Assembly (NCBI GenBank): GCA_030583865.1
Contig: CP129479.1
Span: 62,001-126,000 of the forward strand
DNA length: 64,000 nucleotides
Origin: Thermodesulfobacteriota bacterium
Lineage (GTDB): Bacteria; Desulfobacterota; GWC2-55-46
Direction of reading: 5' to 3'
A program made the position numbers and the translations under genes. The notes beneath the pieces were generated by a model. It saw only the letters and a program-made list of their open reading frames with translations. It searched no databases and was not told where the DNA came from. Every line of letters starts with the position of its first letter. Within the stretch, counting starts at the first letter, position 1. Shown in pieces: positions 25,821 through 33,378 of the stretch.

Positions 25821-26971
25821 ACCCTCTCGTACGGGTCCCACAGTTTCTTGAACTCATCCAGCGCGAACCTGTCCGTCATGCCTGCTATGTAGTCGCAGAT
25901 CACCCTTTCCTTGCCGTGTCTCTCTATTTCCATGCAGGTCTTGGGCGGCAGCAGCTTCGGCTCCCTCATGTAGACCGTAAAGAGGTTCCTTAATATCCTC
26001 CGGGCCTTGTCCGCCATCCTTATCACCCTGTGGTGGTTGTAGAGGTTGGCCTTCAAAAACCTCTTAAGCTCCCGGTTTTTGGCGTCCATCTCCGGGCTGA
26101 AGCCCGCGATGTTCGCCCCGCGCGCCCTCACGTCATCGATAGAGCCGATGCCCTCGTCGGTTATGGCCTTAATGATGATCCCCACGAGGTCGGTAACCTG
26201 CGCATTGATTATCCTTATTATGGTCTGGGAGACGAGTATCCTCCGGTCCTCTCCGGGATAAAGGGCCTTCACCTCTTCAAAGTGCTCCTTCCAGAGCGCC
26301 ACTTCCCTGAGGGAGTCGATTTCCAACATGTCGGACGAGAGGCCGTCGTCTATATCGTGGTTGTTGTAGGCGATCTCGTCGGCTATGTCCACTATCTGGG
26401 CTTCGAGCGAGGCGGAGCTCCCGCCGTCGTATTCGGAATTGCGGCCGGGCCGGTCGTGCTCGGAAGAGTGCTTCACGATCCCTTCCCGCACTTCATAGGT
26501 GAGGTTGAGGCCGTTGAAGCCCGGGTATTTCCTCTCAAGCTCCTCCACTATGCGGAGGCTCTGCCCGTTGTGCTCGAAGCCGCCGTGCCCTTCCATCAGG
26601 TGGTTTAGCGCGTCCTCGCCCGTGTGGCCGAAGGGCGGGTGCCCTAGGTCGTGGGCCAGGGCTATGGCCTCGGCAAGGTCTTCGTTAAGGCCGAGGGCGC
26701 GCGCGATGGTCCGGGATATCTGGGCCACCTCGATGGTGTGCGTAAGCCGCGTCCGGTAGTGGTCTCCCTCGTGGTAGACGAAGACCTGGGTCTTGTATTC
26801 GAGCCGCCTGAAGGCGTGGGAGTGGATTATCCGGTCCCTGTCCCTCTGGAATGGGGTCCTGAACGGGTGCTCGGCCTCCGCGTGCCTCCTGCCCCTTGTA
26901 GCCCCGCTCCAGGCCGCGTAGGGCTGAAGCCTCCTTGATTCCGCCTCGATGTAATTCTGGGCCTTTGCCAT
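25817..26971 (-). CDS. dgt: Deoxyguanosinetriphosphate triphosphohydrolase-like HD protein
   Basis: A 384-residue HD-domain enzyme of the dGTPase family, which splits dNTP into nucleoside and triphosphate. The N-terminal 'FRTPFQRDRDRIIHSHAFRRL' motif, the metal ligands 'RLTHTIEVAQI' (first His), 'AHDLGHPPFGHTGE' (His-Asp) and a later Asp (DIADEIAYNNHDIDDG) are all present. Such enzymes balance dNTP pools, and some family members limit phage by draining dNTPs. It is convergent with the DpnI-like gene, so co-regulation is not implied. ATG 26971 is at the conserved start. Confidence 0.92.
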   Translation of the reverse strand: MAKAQNYIEAESRRLQPYAAWSGATRGRRHAEAEHPFRTPFQRDRDRIIHSHAFRRLEYKTQVFVYHEGDHYRTRLTHTIEVAQISRTIARALGLNEDLAEAIALAHDLGHPPFGHTGEDALNHLMEGHGGFEHNGQSLRIVEELERKYPGFNGLNLTYEVREGIVKHSSEHDRPGRNSEYDGGSSASLEAQIVDIADEIAYNNHDIDDGLSSDMLEIDSLREVALWKEHFEEVKALYPGEDRRILVSQTIIRIINAQVTDLVGIIIKAITDEGIGSIDDVRARGANIAGFSPEMDAKNRELKRFLKANLYNHHRVIRMADKARRILRNLFTVYMREPKLLPPKTCMEIERHGKERVICDYIAGMTDRFALDEFKKLWDPYERV

Positions 26972-27004
26972 TGACTTTTCCCCGGAAGATAATAGAATTA
27001 ATGC

Positions 27005-27571
27005 ATGAGAACTCTCGTCCTCATCCTGGCAGTTGCGGTGCTTGCGGGCTGCTCGGTCATGCCCAGGGGCGTCCTGAAGGCCGTGGACCGCGATATCACG
27101 CTCGACCAGGTCCAGGCCAACCCCGACCGCTATCTCGGCTCGAACGTCCTCTGGGGCGGCATAATCCTCGGCGCCGAAAACCTCGAGGACGCTACAGAGA
27201 TAGAGGTGCTTGAGACGAAACTCGGGTTCGACGAGCGCCCCGGTAACGGAACATCAAGGGGCAGGTTCATAATCCGGGCGAGGGGCTTCCTCGACACCAA
27301 CATCTACTCCAAGGACAAGCGGATAACCGTTGCCGGTACCGTAAGGGCCGTCGAGATGAGGAGGATAGGCAGGATGGAATACCCCTATCCGGTCCTCGAG
27401 CCCATAGAGGTACGGATTTTCGACCCGATCGAGGACAGGTACGTTTACCAGGACCCCTTCTTCTACGGGCCGTTTTACCCATACGGTCCCTACGGGCCCT
27501 TTCATCCCTTTAACCCCTACTACCCGTTCGGCCCGAGGCGGCCTTACTATCCCTACCCGTTCTTCCCTTAA
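27005..27571 (+). CDS. Slp family outer-membrane lipoprotein
   Basis: A 188-residue lipoprotein with the lipobox LAGC (Cys16). The Slp core (residues 25-145) includes 'DITLDQVQANPDRYLGSNVLWGG' and 'KRITVAGTVRAVE', as in the starvation-inducible lipoprotein of E. coli. The last 40 residues are unusual, almost entirely Pro, Tyr, Phe and Gly, an unstructured tail likely to lie at the cell surface. It is divergent from dgt with a 33-base gap, so their promoters must overlap or lie in each other's 5' regions. Confidence 0.85.
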   Translation: MRTLVLILAVAVLAGCSVMPRGVLKAVDRDITLDQVQANPDRYLGSNVLWGGIILGAENLEDATEIEVLETKLGFDERPGNGTSRGRFIIRARGFLDTNIYSKDKRITVAGTVRAVEMRRIGRMEYPYPVLEPIEVRIFDPIEDRYVYQDPFFYGPFYPYGPYGPFHPFNPYYPFGPRRPYYPYPFFP

Positions 27572-27573
27572 GA

Positions 27574-27715
27574 GGCAACCTCTAAAAATTGATCTTTTCC
27601 CCGGATTCTGGGTAGTTACGGGAATAAAAATGCTCACATATTATCATATATGCTCCGCTTTTTATTCCCGGCCTTCCTCGACTGCGGGAAAAATCTCTAA
27701 TTTTTAGAGGTTGCC
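27574..27715. repeat. MITE-like palindrome, family 1 copy 1
   Basis: A 142-base element with perfect 17-base terminal inverted repeats: ggcaacctctaaaaatt at 27574-27590 and its complement at 27699-27715. A nested hairpin centres on gggaataaaaa...tttttattccc. A degenerate second copy lies at 33211-33350, showing that this is a dispersed family. It begins three bases after the end of the Slp gene and may also act as its transcription terminator. Confidence 0.75.
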
Positions 27716-27749
27716 AAGAAAGATTCTTCGGGTCGAAAAAAGTCCGTTT

Positions 27750-27840
27750 GTCATTGCGAGAAGCGGTTTTGCGCGGCGAAGCAATCTCCTGATATTTGAT
27801 TTTCCTGAAAACGAGATTGTTTCGCTTCGCTCGCAATGAC
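27750..27840. repeat. MITE-like palindrome, family 2
   Basis: A 91-base element bounded by gtcattgcgag and its exact complement ctcgcaatgac, with inner arms of the gaagcaatctc/gagattgtttc type. This 'GTCATTGCGAG...AAGCAATCTC' palindrome is of a kind widespread in bacterial genomes. Confidence 0.7.
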
Positions 27841-27878
27841 GGAAAACCTTGGGAACCTCTGATTAATTCGCAAATGTT

Positions 27879-27966
27879 GTCATTCTGAGCGCAGCGAAGA
27901 ATCTCGTATTTAGAAAAATCATCAAGTTACGAGATTCTTCGGTCGCTTACGCTCCCTCAGAATGAC
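27879..27966. repeat. MITE-like palindrome, family 3
   Basis: An 88-base element with arms gtcattctgag and ctcagaatgac and inner arms gaagaatctcg and cgagattcttc. It is clearly related to the preceding element in design, differing mainly in the 'attctgag' for 'attgcgag' core. It completes a tandem cluster of three different palindromes between the Slp gene and queC; no gene is seen in 27572-28011. Confidence 0.7.
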
Positions 27967-28011
27967 AGAAAACGGAATCAATCAGACCTTCCCTTGTTTT
28001 TAAGCGAACCG

Positions 28012-28155
28012 CTAATCCTTTACCGGCGAGCAGCCGTCCTTCAAGCCCCGAAGATATTCCATATACTCGTCGTAATAATCGTCCATGAACTCGAAGACGT
28101 TCCTGCCTTCGGTGTCCAGCCCTTTTTTGATTTTCAGGAACTCCTTGAAGGTCAT
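28012..28155 (-). CDS. Small acidic protein coupled to queC
   Basis: A 47-residue frame whose ATG overlaps the queC stop (ATGA). The sequence starts MTFKEFLKIKKG and is rich in Asp, Glu and Tyr (FEFMDDYYDEYMEYLRG), with a final GCSPVKD. It looks like a short helical protein. Overlapping start and stop codons argue for translation after queC. No family is recognised, and a link to queuosine synthesis is only suggested by position. Confidence 0.55.
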   Translation of the reverse strand: MTFKEFLKIKKGLDTEGRNVFEFMDDYYDEYMEYLRGLKDGCSPVKD

Positions 28156-28838
28156 TGCCTTCCCCTTTTCGTAACGCTTAAGCGATAGGGTATTGGGTCG
28201 GTTACCCCTGCCTCCCTGAACCCCCGGAGCCGGAGGAGGCACGAGTCGCACTCCCCGCAGGCGGCCTCCTCGTCGATGTAGCAGGACCACGTAAGACGGA
28301 ACGGCGCCCCGAGCTCAACGCCCTTTTTTACTATATCGGATTTCCTGAGGCTTATAAGCGGGGTTACTATCGTTATCCTCGTCTCTGCCGGGTGCCGAGG
28401 TTCGCCGCCCCCTCGAATGCCTTGAAAAAATCGAGTGTGCAGTCCGGGTAACCGGAGCCGTCCTCCTCGACCGCGCCTATGTAAATCTCCCTTGCGCCCG
28501 TAACCTCGGCCCATGAGACGGCTATTGAAAGGAGGTGCGTTCCTGAACGGGACATAGGTCGCGGGCACATCTTTTCTATCGAGCTCCCCGCCCGGCACAT
28601 CGATATTCCTGTCGGTCAGGGCCGAGCCGCCTATGAGCCTCAGGTGGCTTATATCCACGACGAGCCTTTCCGTTACGCCGTAGAAATCGGCTATCGCGTT
28701 AAACGACTTAAGCTCCCTCGACTCGGTCCTCTGGCCGTAGTTCACATGGAGGAACGCGCATCCGCCCTTTTTCGCGGCAAATGCCGCCGTCACAGTGCTG
28801 TCCATGCCCCCGCTCAAGAGGACTATCGCCTTGCCCAT
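28152..28838 (-). pseudogene. queC: 7-cyano-7-deazaguanine synthase QueC (two compensating frameshifts)
   Basis: QueC turns 7-carboxy-7-deazaguanine into preQ0 for queuosine-type tRNA modification. The ATP-binding 'LLSGGMDSTV' is at the start and the zinc site 'CYIDEEAACGECDSCLLR' near the end, both in the same frame. The middle of the protein is in another frame: after VPFRN (near 28,538) the true sequence continues as '[20 protein letters not shown]' up to about 28,390, where reading returns to the first frame. About 50 residues, including catalytic parts, are lost if the sequence is literal. Two nearby genes are broken in the same way, so sequencing error is a strong possibility. Confidence 0.8.
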
Positions 28839-28871
28839 AAGGGAGATTAAAGCACATAAGGCTTGGACGGC

Positions 28872-30396
28872 TCAACCGAAAATTATGGAGAATACGTTCC
28901 TGACCCGCTCCTGTAGGGGGTCCTCTGCCCAGGAAACGAAGTGAGGCCCGGATATCTGCTCGAAGAGGGCCTTCTGCCTGAGATAGATGTCCCAGTCCGC
29001 GTCAGAGACAGCCTTGCCCGGCTCGGCGAGCCTCGCCCTCAGGCGCTCCCGTATCGTGGAATTCCGGGCGGTGCATTCGACGGTGTTGACGAAAACGCGG
29101 TTCCGTGCCGCCATTTCACTGGCCCTCAGAAGGTGCTTCCGTTTTCCGAACGTCGCGTCCAGGATGACCGAACGGCCCTTTTCCAGCAGGTCAGAAGAGC
29201 GCCTTATGAGCTCGTCATATGTCCTCTCGTGAAGTCATCGGAATAAATACCCTCTCCGAAGGGCTCCTTCCTCCTCTCGCCGGGAGAGAGCCCTGCCAGC
29301 TCCTTCCTGACCGCGTCCGAAGAGAGGTGGACGAAACCGGTATGCCCGGCTATTTCGGCTGCCAGAGTGGATTTCCCGGTCCCGGAAGGCCCGGAGACTA
29401 TAGCATGGGGCCTGAAACCCGCCCGCGGCGTAGAGCCCGGAGAGGTGGAAATGGTAGGCGGCGCGGAGGAATGAGGCTTCCTTCTCGGCCCCCTTGACCT
29501 CCGGCTCCGAGGCCTTGAAGCCCTCGACCTTGCCCCGGACGAATGCGCCGGTAGCACCTGTAGAAGTCTATGAGGCGGCCGCCTTCGTAATCCCCGGTTT
29601 CATGGAAGTACGCTTCGTCGAAGGCGGAGGAAAGGCCGTGGCTGTTGAGGAAATCGAGGGTCCATCGAGAGAAAGGCGGCGTCGGCGATAACGTCCGAGT
29701 ACCTGAAGCGCTCGTTGAACTCTATGCAGTCTATTATCTGCACTCCGCCGTCGATGAAGACGTGCTCGGGAATGGATGTCGCCGTGGCAGTCCCTTATGA
29801 AGCCGTTCCTTATCCTGCCTTGAAGGAGGGGGGCCTCGAAGGAAAGGAACCCCTCGGTATGGTCTTTTATCAACTTATAGAGCCGCTCGCTCAGTGTCTT
29901 TCCGATAAATGGAAGGGTCTGGGAGAAGTTCTCGCCGGTATTTTTCTTTATGGCCTCTATCGAGCCGAAGCCTGAGATATGCGCGTCCCGTGCGGGCTTT
30001 TTGATGGAACGAGGCTATGGCGCGCGCGACTTGCGCTACGGTCTCCGGTGCAGCCCTGTCCGACGCGATGAGTGTCGAGAGGCACTGCCCGTTGTCGAGC
30101 CGCTTCATCTTGACGGCGTATTCGACGGTCTTGCCCGGCCCGTCAACGAAAAAGGCCCCGCCCTCCTCGGTCACACGCGAGACACCCAGGTATGCGCCGG
30201 GCGCAAGCCGGCGGTTGAGCCTGACTTCCTCCTCGCAGAAGAAGCGGCGCTTCTCGAGGCTGGTAAAATCCAGAAACCCGAAGTCAACGGGCTTTTTTAT
30301 CTTATAGACGAAATCCGGCGTGAACAGTAGATATGAGACGTGAGTCTGGCGGAGTTCGATTTCCAAAGGGCGCTCAGGGAACGCCTCGGGCCTCAA
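28872..30396 (-). pseudogene. Aminoglycoside-phosphotransferase/AAA kinase fusion, multiply frameshifted
   Basis: Reading across frames restores a protein of about 505 residues. The N-terminal half is an APH-like kinase fold (LEIELRQTHVSYLL, DFVYKIKKPVDFGFLDF, with the catalytic '[10 protein letters not shown]'). The C-terminal half is a P-loop kinase (VSGPSGTGKSTLAAEIAG, then 'VHLSSDAVRKELAGL'). Breaks occur near 29,229, 29,425, 29,549, 29,660, 29,770 and 29,988, mostly one extra or missing G or C. Start is probably TTG 30396, eight bases after the hpt stop. This bifunctional family is widespread and its substrate unknown. No single frame could give a working protein as written. Confidence 0.75.
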
Positions 30397-30403
30397 AGCC
30401 CGC

Positions 30404-30951
30404 CTATGAGCCTGGCAGGTCCATCCACTGCTCCCCCTCTTCCTGAACGGTGTAGAGGGCCGGGAAGGCCCCTCAGCCTCTCCTTGTAGTCCATCCCGTA
30501 GCCGACGACGAAGCCGGGCCCGATTATCGCTCCCGTGTAGTCGGCCTTAAGCTCCGGGGCCCCGCCTTCGCGCTTGAGGAGCGTGCAGAGCCTTATGGAG
30601 GCCGCGCCCCTGTCGGAGAAGTACTTCATGAGCGCCTTCGCAGTGTGCCCCCTGTCGATGATGTCCTCCACAATTATCACGTCGCGCCCGCTCAAGTCCG
30701 CTGTTATGTCCCGTACTATCAGTACGTCCGCAGCCGGGGTGTCGCGGTGCCCGTAGCAGGGAGGTCTGGATGAAGTCTATCTCGTGCTCGATATCGAGCT
30801 TCCGTACGAGGTCCGAGAGGAAGAGAAAAGCGCCCTTGAGCACGCCCACGAGCAAGGGCGTCCGTCCGCTGTAATCGCTATTTATCCCGGCGGCGAGCCG
30901 CCTTACTATCTCGTCTATCGCTTCTCGCGGGATGCAGGGCTTAAGGTTCAT
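30404..30951 (-). pseudogene. hpt: Hypoxanthine phosphoribosyltransferase (two frameshifts)
   Basis: The N-terminal part (MNLKPCIPREAIDEIVRRL, then 'PLLVGVLKGAFLFLSDLVRKL') and the PRPP-binding part 'GRDVIIVEDIIDRGHTAKAL' are typical of Hpt, the purine salvage enzyme making IMP or GMP. They lie in different frames. A shift near 30,757 separates 'EIDFIQTSL' from the catalytic loop, and another near 30,460 misreads the C-terminus, which should end 'YTVQEEGEQWMDLPGS' at 30404. Restored length is about 181 residues, normal for the family. The breaks look like the ones in the adjacent kinase gene. Confidence 0.78.
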
Positions 30952-31086
30952 ATTGTTTGAGGAGTCCGATTTTAGTAAAGCATATAATCCCGGCCCTCCG
31001 GTGTCAAGCGGAGTTGGACTTGAATTGGGGTTCTCCGGTGTGCTACATATTTACAATAACTTAACCCTCAAACGCAGGGGAGAAGA

Positions 31087-32445
31087 ATGATAATACATTG
31101 CGACAGGTGCGGCACCAAGTTCCGCCTGGACGATTCACGTATAACCGGCAAGGGGGTAAGGGTCCGGTGCACCAAGTGCCAGAACGTCTTCGTGGCCGCC
31201 CCGCCTCCGCCGGTCGAGGAGATACAGCTGGAAGATATCTTCGGGGCCTCGGCAGGCGAAGCTGCGGCGCAAGCGGATGCGCCGAGGCGGGATAAGGCCG
31301 GGCGAAAGACTGGCGGGGACGAAAAAAGAGAGAACCTCGCCTTTGACTTCAGGGAGGGTTCTGAAGGGACCGAGGCACGTGAAGCCGCCGCGCACGAGTC
31401 CGTAAACGAGCAGGATACGGGAGGCGGCTTCGGTTTGGATGCCGGGCCGGATACCGGTTCGGATAGGGTCGATTCCGGTGTCGCAACAGGCCAGGGCTTC
31501 GAGTTCAGCCCCGAAGACAAGGCTCATGAAGAGAAAAATGAGTGGGGCCTCGGGGATGAGAAGGACGATTTCAGCTTCGGCTTCGAAGGCGCTGAAAAGG
31601 ATCGCCGTGCCGAAGAGGAAAGGGAGCCGATAAAAGAGGAACCAAAAGAGGAAGAGGACGATATAAACTTCAGCTTCGAAACCCCCGAGCTCGTCAATAG
31701 AGAGGCGGCCCCCTCCCTCCAGGGCGCTATCGCGGCAGAGGCGCCGCAAGCGGCAAAGGCAGCCAATGAGAAGGTGGAGAAGGCGATACCTTTTTCCGCC
31801 TCGGGCTACGCCAAGGAGGCCCTTGCCCCTGAAAAGGGCAAGCAAAAGGCCCCGGATGACGATTTCAAGGAGATACTCTCCCAGAACCTTTCGAGAGAAG
31901 ACCTTCCGGCCTTTGAGGATGGCGGAGAGGAAGAGGAGCGGGAGAGGGGAGGCAATAAGACGGCCCCGCAGCGGCCCGCCTCTTTCGGCCTTATAGTAGC
32001 CGCGCTAATCGTACTGATAGGAGGCGGCCTCGTTTACTTCACCGGGGCCATAGACAAGCTCGCGCAGGCGCTTACGCCCGGAGAAGCGAAGGCCAAGACC
32101 GTAGGCATAGAGACCATTGAGGGCTATTATGCCGAGAATGGGAATGTCGGAAGGATATTCGTCATACAGGCGCGCGTAAGAAACCTGACCGAAGAGCCCC
32201 AGGAGATAAAGGCCGCAACCGGGGCCATCTACGACCGGAGCGGCAAAAAGCTGGGCTCGCGCTCTGTATCACCCGGCAGGGTGGTATCGCTCGAGGAAGT
32301 GGGGAGCCTCTCGAGGGAAGACCTCCTCAAGGCCTTCAAGGACCCGTCCGGCGGCGTCATACCGCCCAGGGGCACGGTGCCTGTTATGGTAGTCTTCACC
32401 GAGGCGGAGGGAGTGGCCGAGTACGGCATAGACATCGTAAGGTAA
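31087..32445 (+). CDS. MJ0042 zinc-finger protein with DUF3426-like membrane C-terminus
   Basis: A 452-residue protein. Residues 1-35 form a zinc finger (Cys5, Cys8, Cys28, Cys31) of the MJ0042 type found at the start of many deltaproteobacterial regulators and gliding proteins. Residues 40-290 are low-complexity, highly acidic and probably disordered, with recurring 'NFSFETPE/FDFREGSE'-like phrases. One membrane helix (about 297-318, FGLIVAALIVLIGGGLVYF) precedes a DUF3426-like beta domain that would lie in the periplasm. Function is unknown. The gene is followed after 19 bases by the next frame on the same strand, probably one operon. Confidence 0.82.
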   Translation: MIIHCDRCGTKFRLDDSRITGKGVRVRCTKCQNVFVAAPPPPVEEIQLEDIFGASAGEAAAQADAPRRDKAGRKTGGDEKRENLAFDFREGSEGTEAREAAAHESVNEQDTGGGFGLDAGPDTGSDRVDSGVATGQGFEFSPEDKAHEEKNEWGLGDEKDDFSFGFEGAEKDRRAEEEREPIKEEPKEEEDDINFSFETPELVNREAAPSLQGAIAAEAPQAAKAANEKVEKAIPFSASGYAKEALAPEKGKQKAPDDDFKEILSQNLSREDLPAFEDGGEEEERERGGNKTAPQRPASFGLIVAALIVLIGGGLVYFTGAIDKLAQALTPGEAKAKTVGIETIEGYYAENGNVGRIFVIQARVRNLTEEPQEIKAATGAIYDRSGKKLGSRSVSPGRVVSLEEVGSLSREDLLKAFKDPSGGVIPPRGTVPVMVVFTEAEGVAEYGIDIVR

Positions 32446-32464
32446 CCGCCCTTCGGAAAACTCG

Positions 32465-33205
32465 ATGCGCCGCCTTGAGGGCATAGCAGAGAACCTCCTT
32501 TCCGGCCTTTCGGCCCTGCCCGAGAAAAGCATGAGACTCGGGCTCTTCGCAAGGACCCTGGCCGCCCTGCCGCCCGAGGACGCCGCCAACCTCATCGAGA
32601 TAATCTACGGGATGGACCCGCGCGGCGCGGGCGTTTCGATAGTCCGCGCCATGATGGTGGACCATGACGCGCTCGGGAAGGCGCTTGGCCGTGCCGCGGA
32701 TTCCATCTACCTCTCGGCGCTCAGGCTTAATCTATCGAGGGTAGAAAGGCTATTCAACTATTTCGAGCCCTTCAGGGAAGGGGTGAGCGGCTATGAGGAT
32801 GAGGAATTCGTCAAGACCGGCCACCTCACTCTCGGAGAGCGGAGAAGCCTCTCAAAATCGCACCGCTACAAGGACATAGAGAGGCTCCTTACCGACCCGG
32901 ACCCGGTCATCGTAACGAACCTACTAAATAACCCCAGGATAACCGAGAGGGAGGTCTTGAAGATCGCCTCCAGGCGGCCAAACTCGCCACATGTCTTGAA
33001 GCTCGTCGCCCTTCACGGGAGATGGTCGGGCAGGTACGAGGTCCTTAAGGCCGTATCGAGAAACCCGTACGCCTTTCCGAGGGTGTCGATGGCCCTCATC
33101 GAGGGCCTCCTTGCCCAGGACCTCAATGAAATAGCCGAAGACAATACCCTTCACCCGGAACTTAAAATAGCGGCAAGGGACCTGCTGGATAAAAGGAAAG
33201 GCTGA
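32465..33205 (+). CDS. Helical-repeat protein of unknown function
   Basis: A 246-residue, all-helical, soluble protein. Residues 125-240 look like short repeated helices with the recurring phrase 'DPDPVIVTNLLNNPRITEREVLKIASRRP', reminiscent of HEAT or leucine-rich-variant repeats of about 30 residues. The N-terminal 100 residues are also helical (ALPPEDAANLIEIIYGMD). It is the second gene of a pair with the zinc-finger protein and the last host gene before the prophage. I do not recognise a named family. Confidence 0.75.
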   Translation: MRRLEGIAENLLSGLSALPEKSMRLGLFARTLAALPPEDAANLIEIIYGMDPRGAGVSIVRAMMVDHDALGKALGRAADSIYLSALRLNLSRVERLFNYFEPFREGVSGYEDEEFVKTGHLTLGERRSLSKSHRYKDIERLLTDPDPVIVTNLLNNPRITEREVLKIASRRPNSPHVLKLVALHGRWSGRYEVLKAVSRNPYAFPRVSMALIEGLLAQDLNEIAEDNTLHPELKIAARDLLDKRKG

Positions 33206-33210
33206 TTAAA

Positions 33211-33350
33211 GGCAACCTCTAAATCGGTCTTTTCCCCGGACTCCGCGTAGTTACGGGAATAAAAATGCTCACATATTGAATATATGCTCCGCTTTTTATC
33301 CTCTCTGTAGCGCGTCGAGATAAAAAACGGGAAAAATCGCGATAACTGCC
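33211..33350. repeat. MITE-like palindrome, family 1 copy 2 (degenerate)
   Basis: The left part matches copy 1 at 27574 closely: the arm ggcaacctctaaa, then cttttccccggactcc, then tagttacgggaataaaaatg. The right arm has decayed to 'gggaaaaatcgcgataactgcc'-type sequence and no longer pairs well. It starts five bases after the last host gene and ends within about 30 bases of the first prophage gene. Confidence 0.65.
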
Positions 33351-33378
33351 TTTTCGCCTCCGTTTGACCCAGTAAAAC

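Noticed and set aside
24568-26971. A defence island formed by the zinc-ribbon, DpnI-like and dgt genes
   Set aside because: The genes are on different strands without shared transcription, no further defence genes flank them, and dgt is a common housekeeping gene; only the DpnI-like gene is clearly defensive.
27574-27966. CRISPR-like array of repeats
   Set aside because: The units are three unlike palindromes of 88-142 bases with no equal repeats and spacers, and no cas gene is near.
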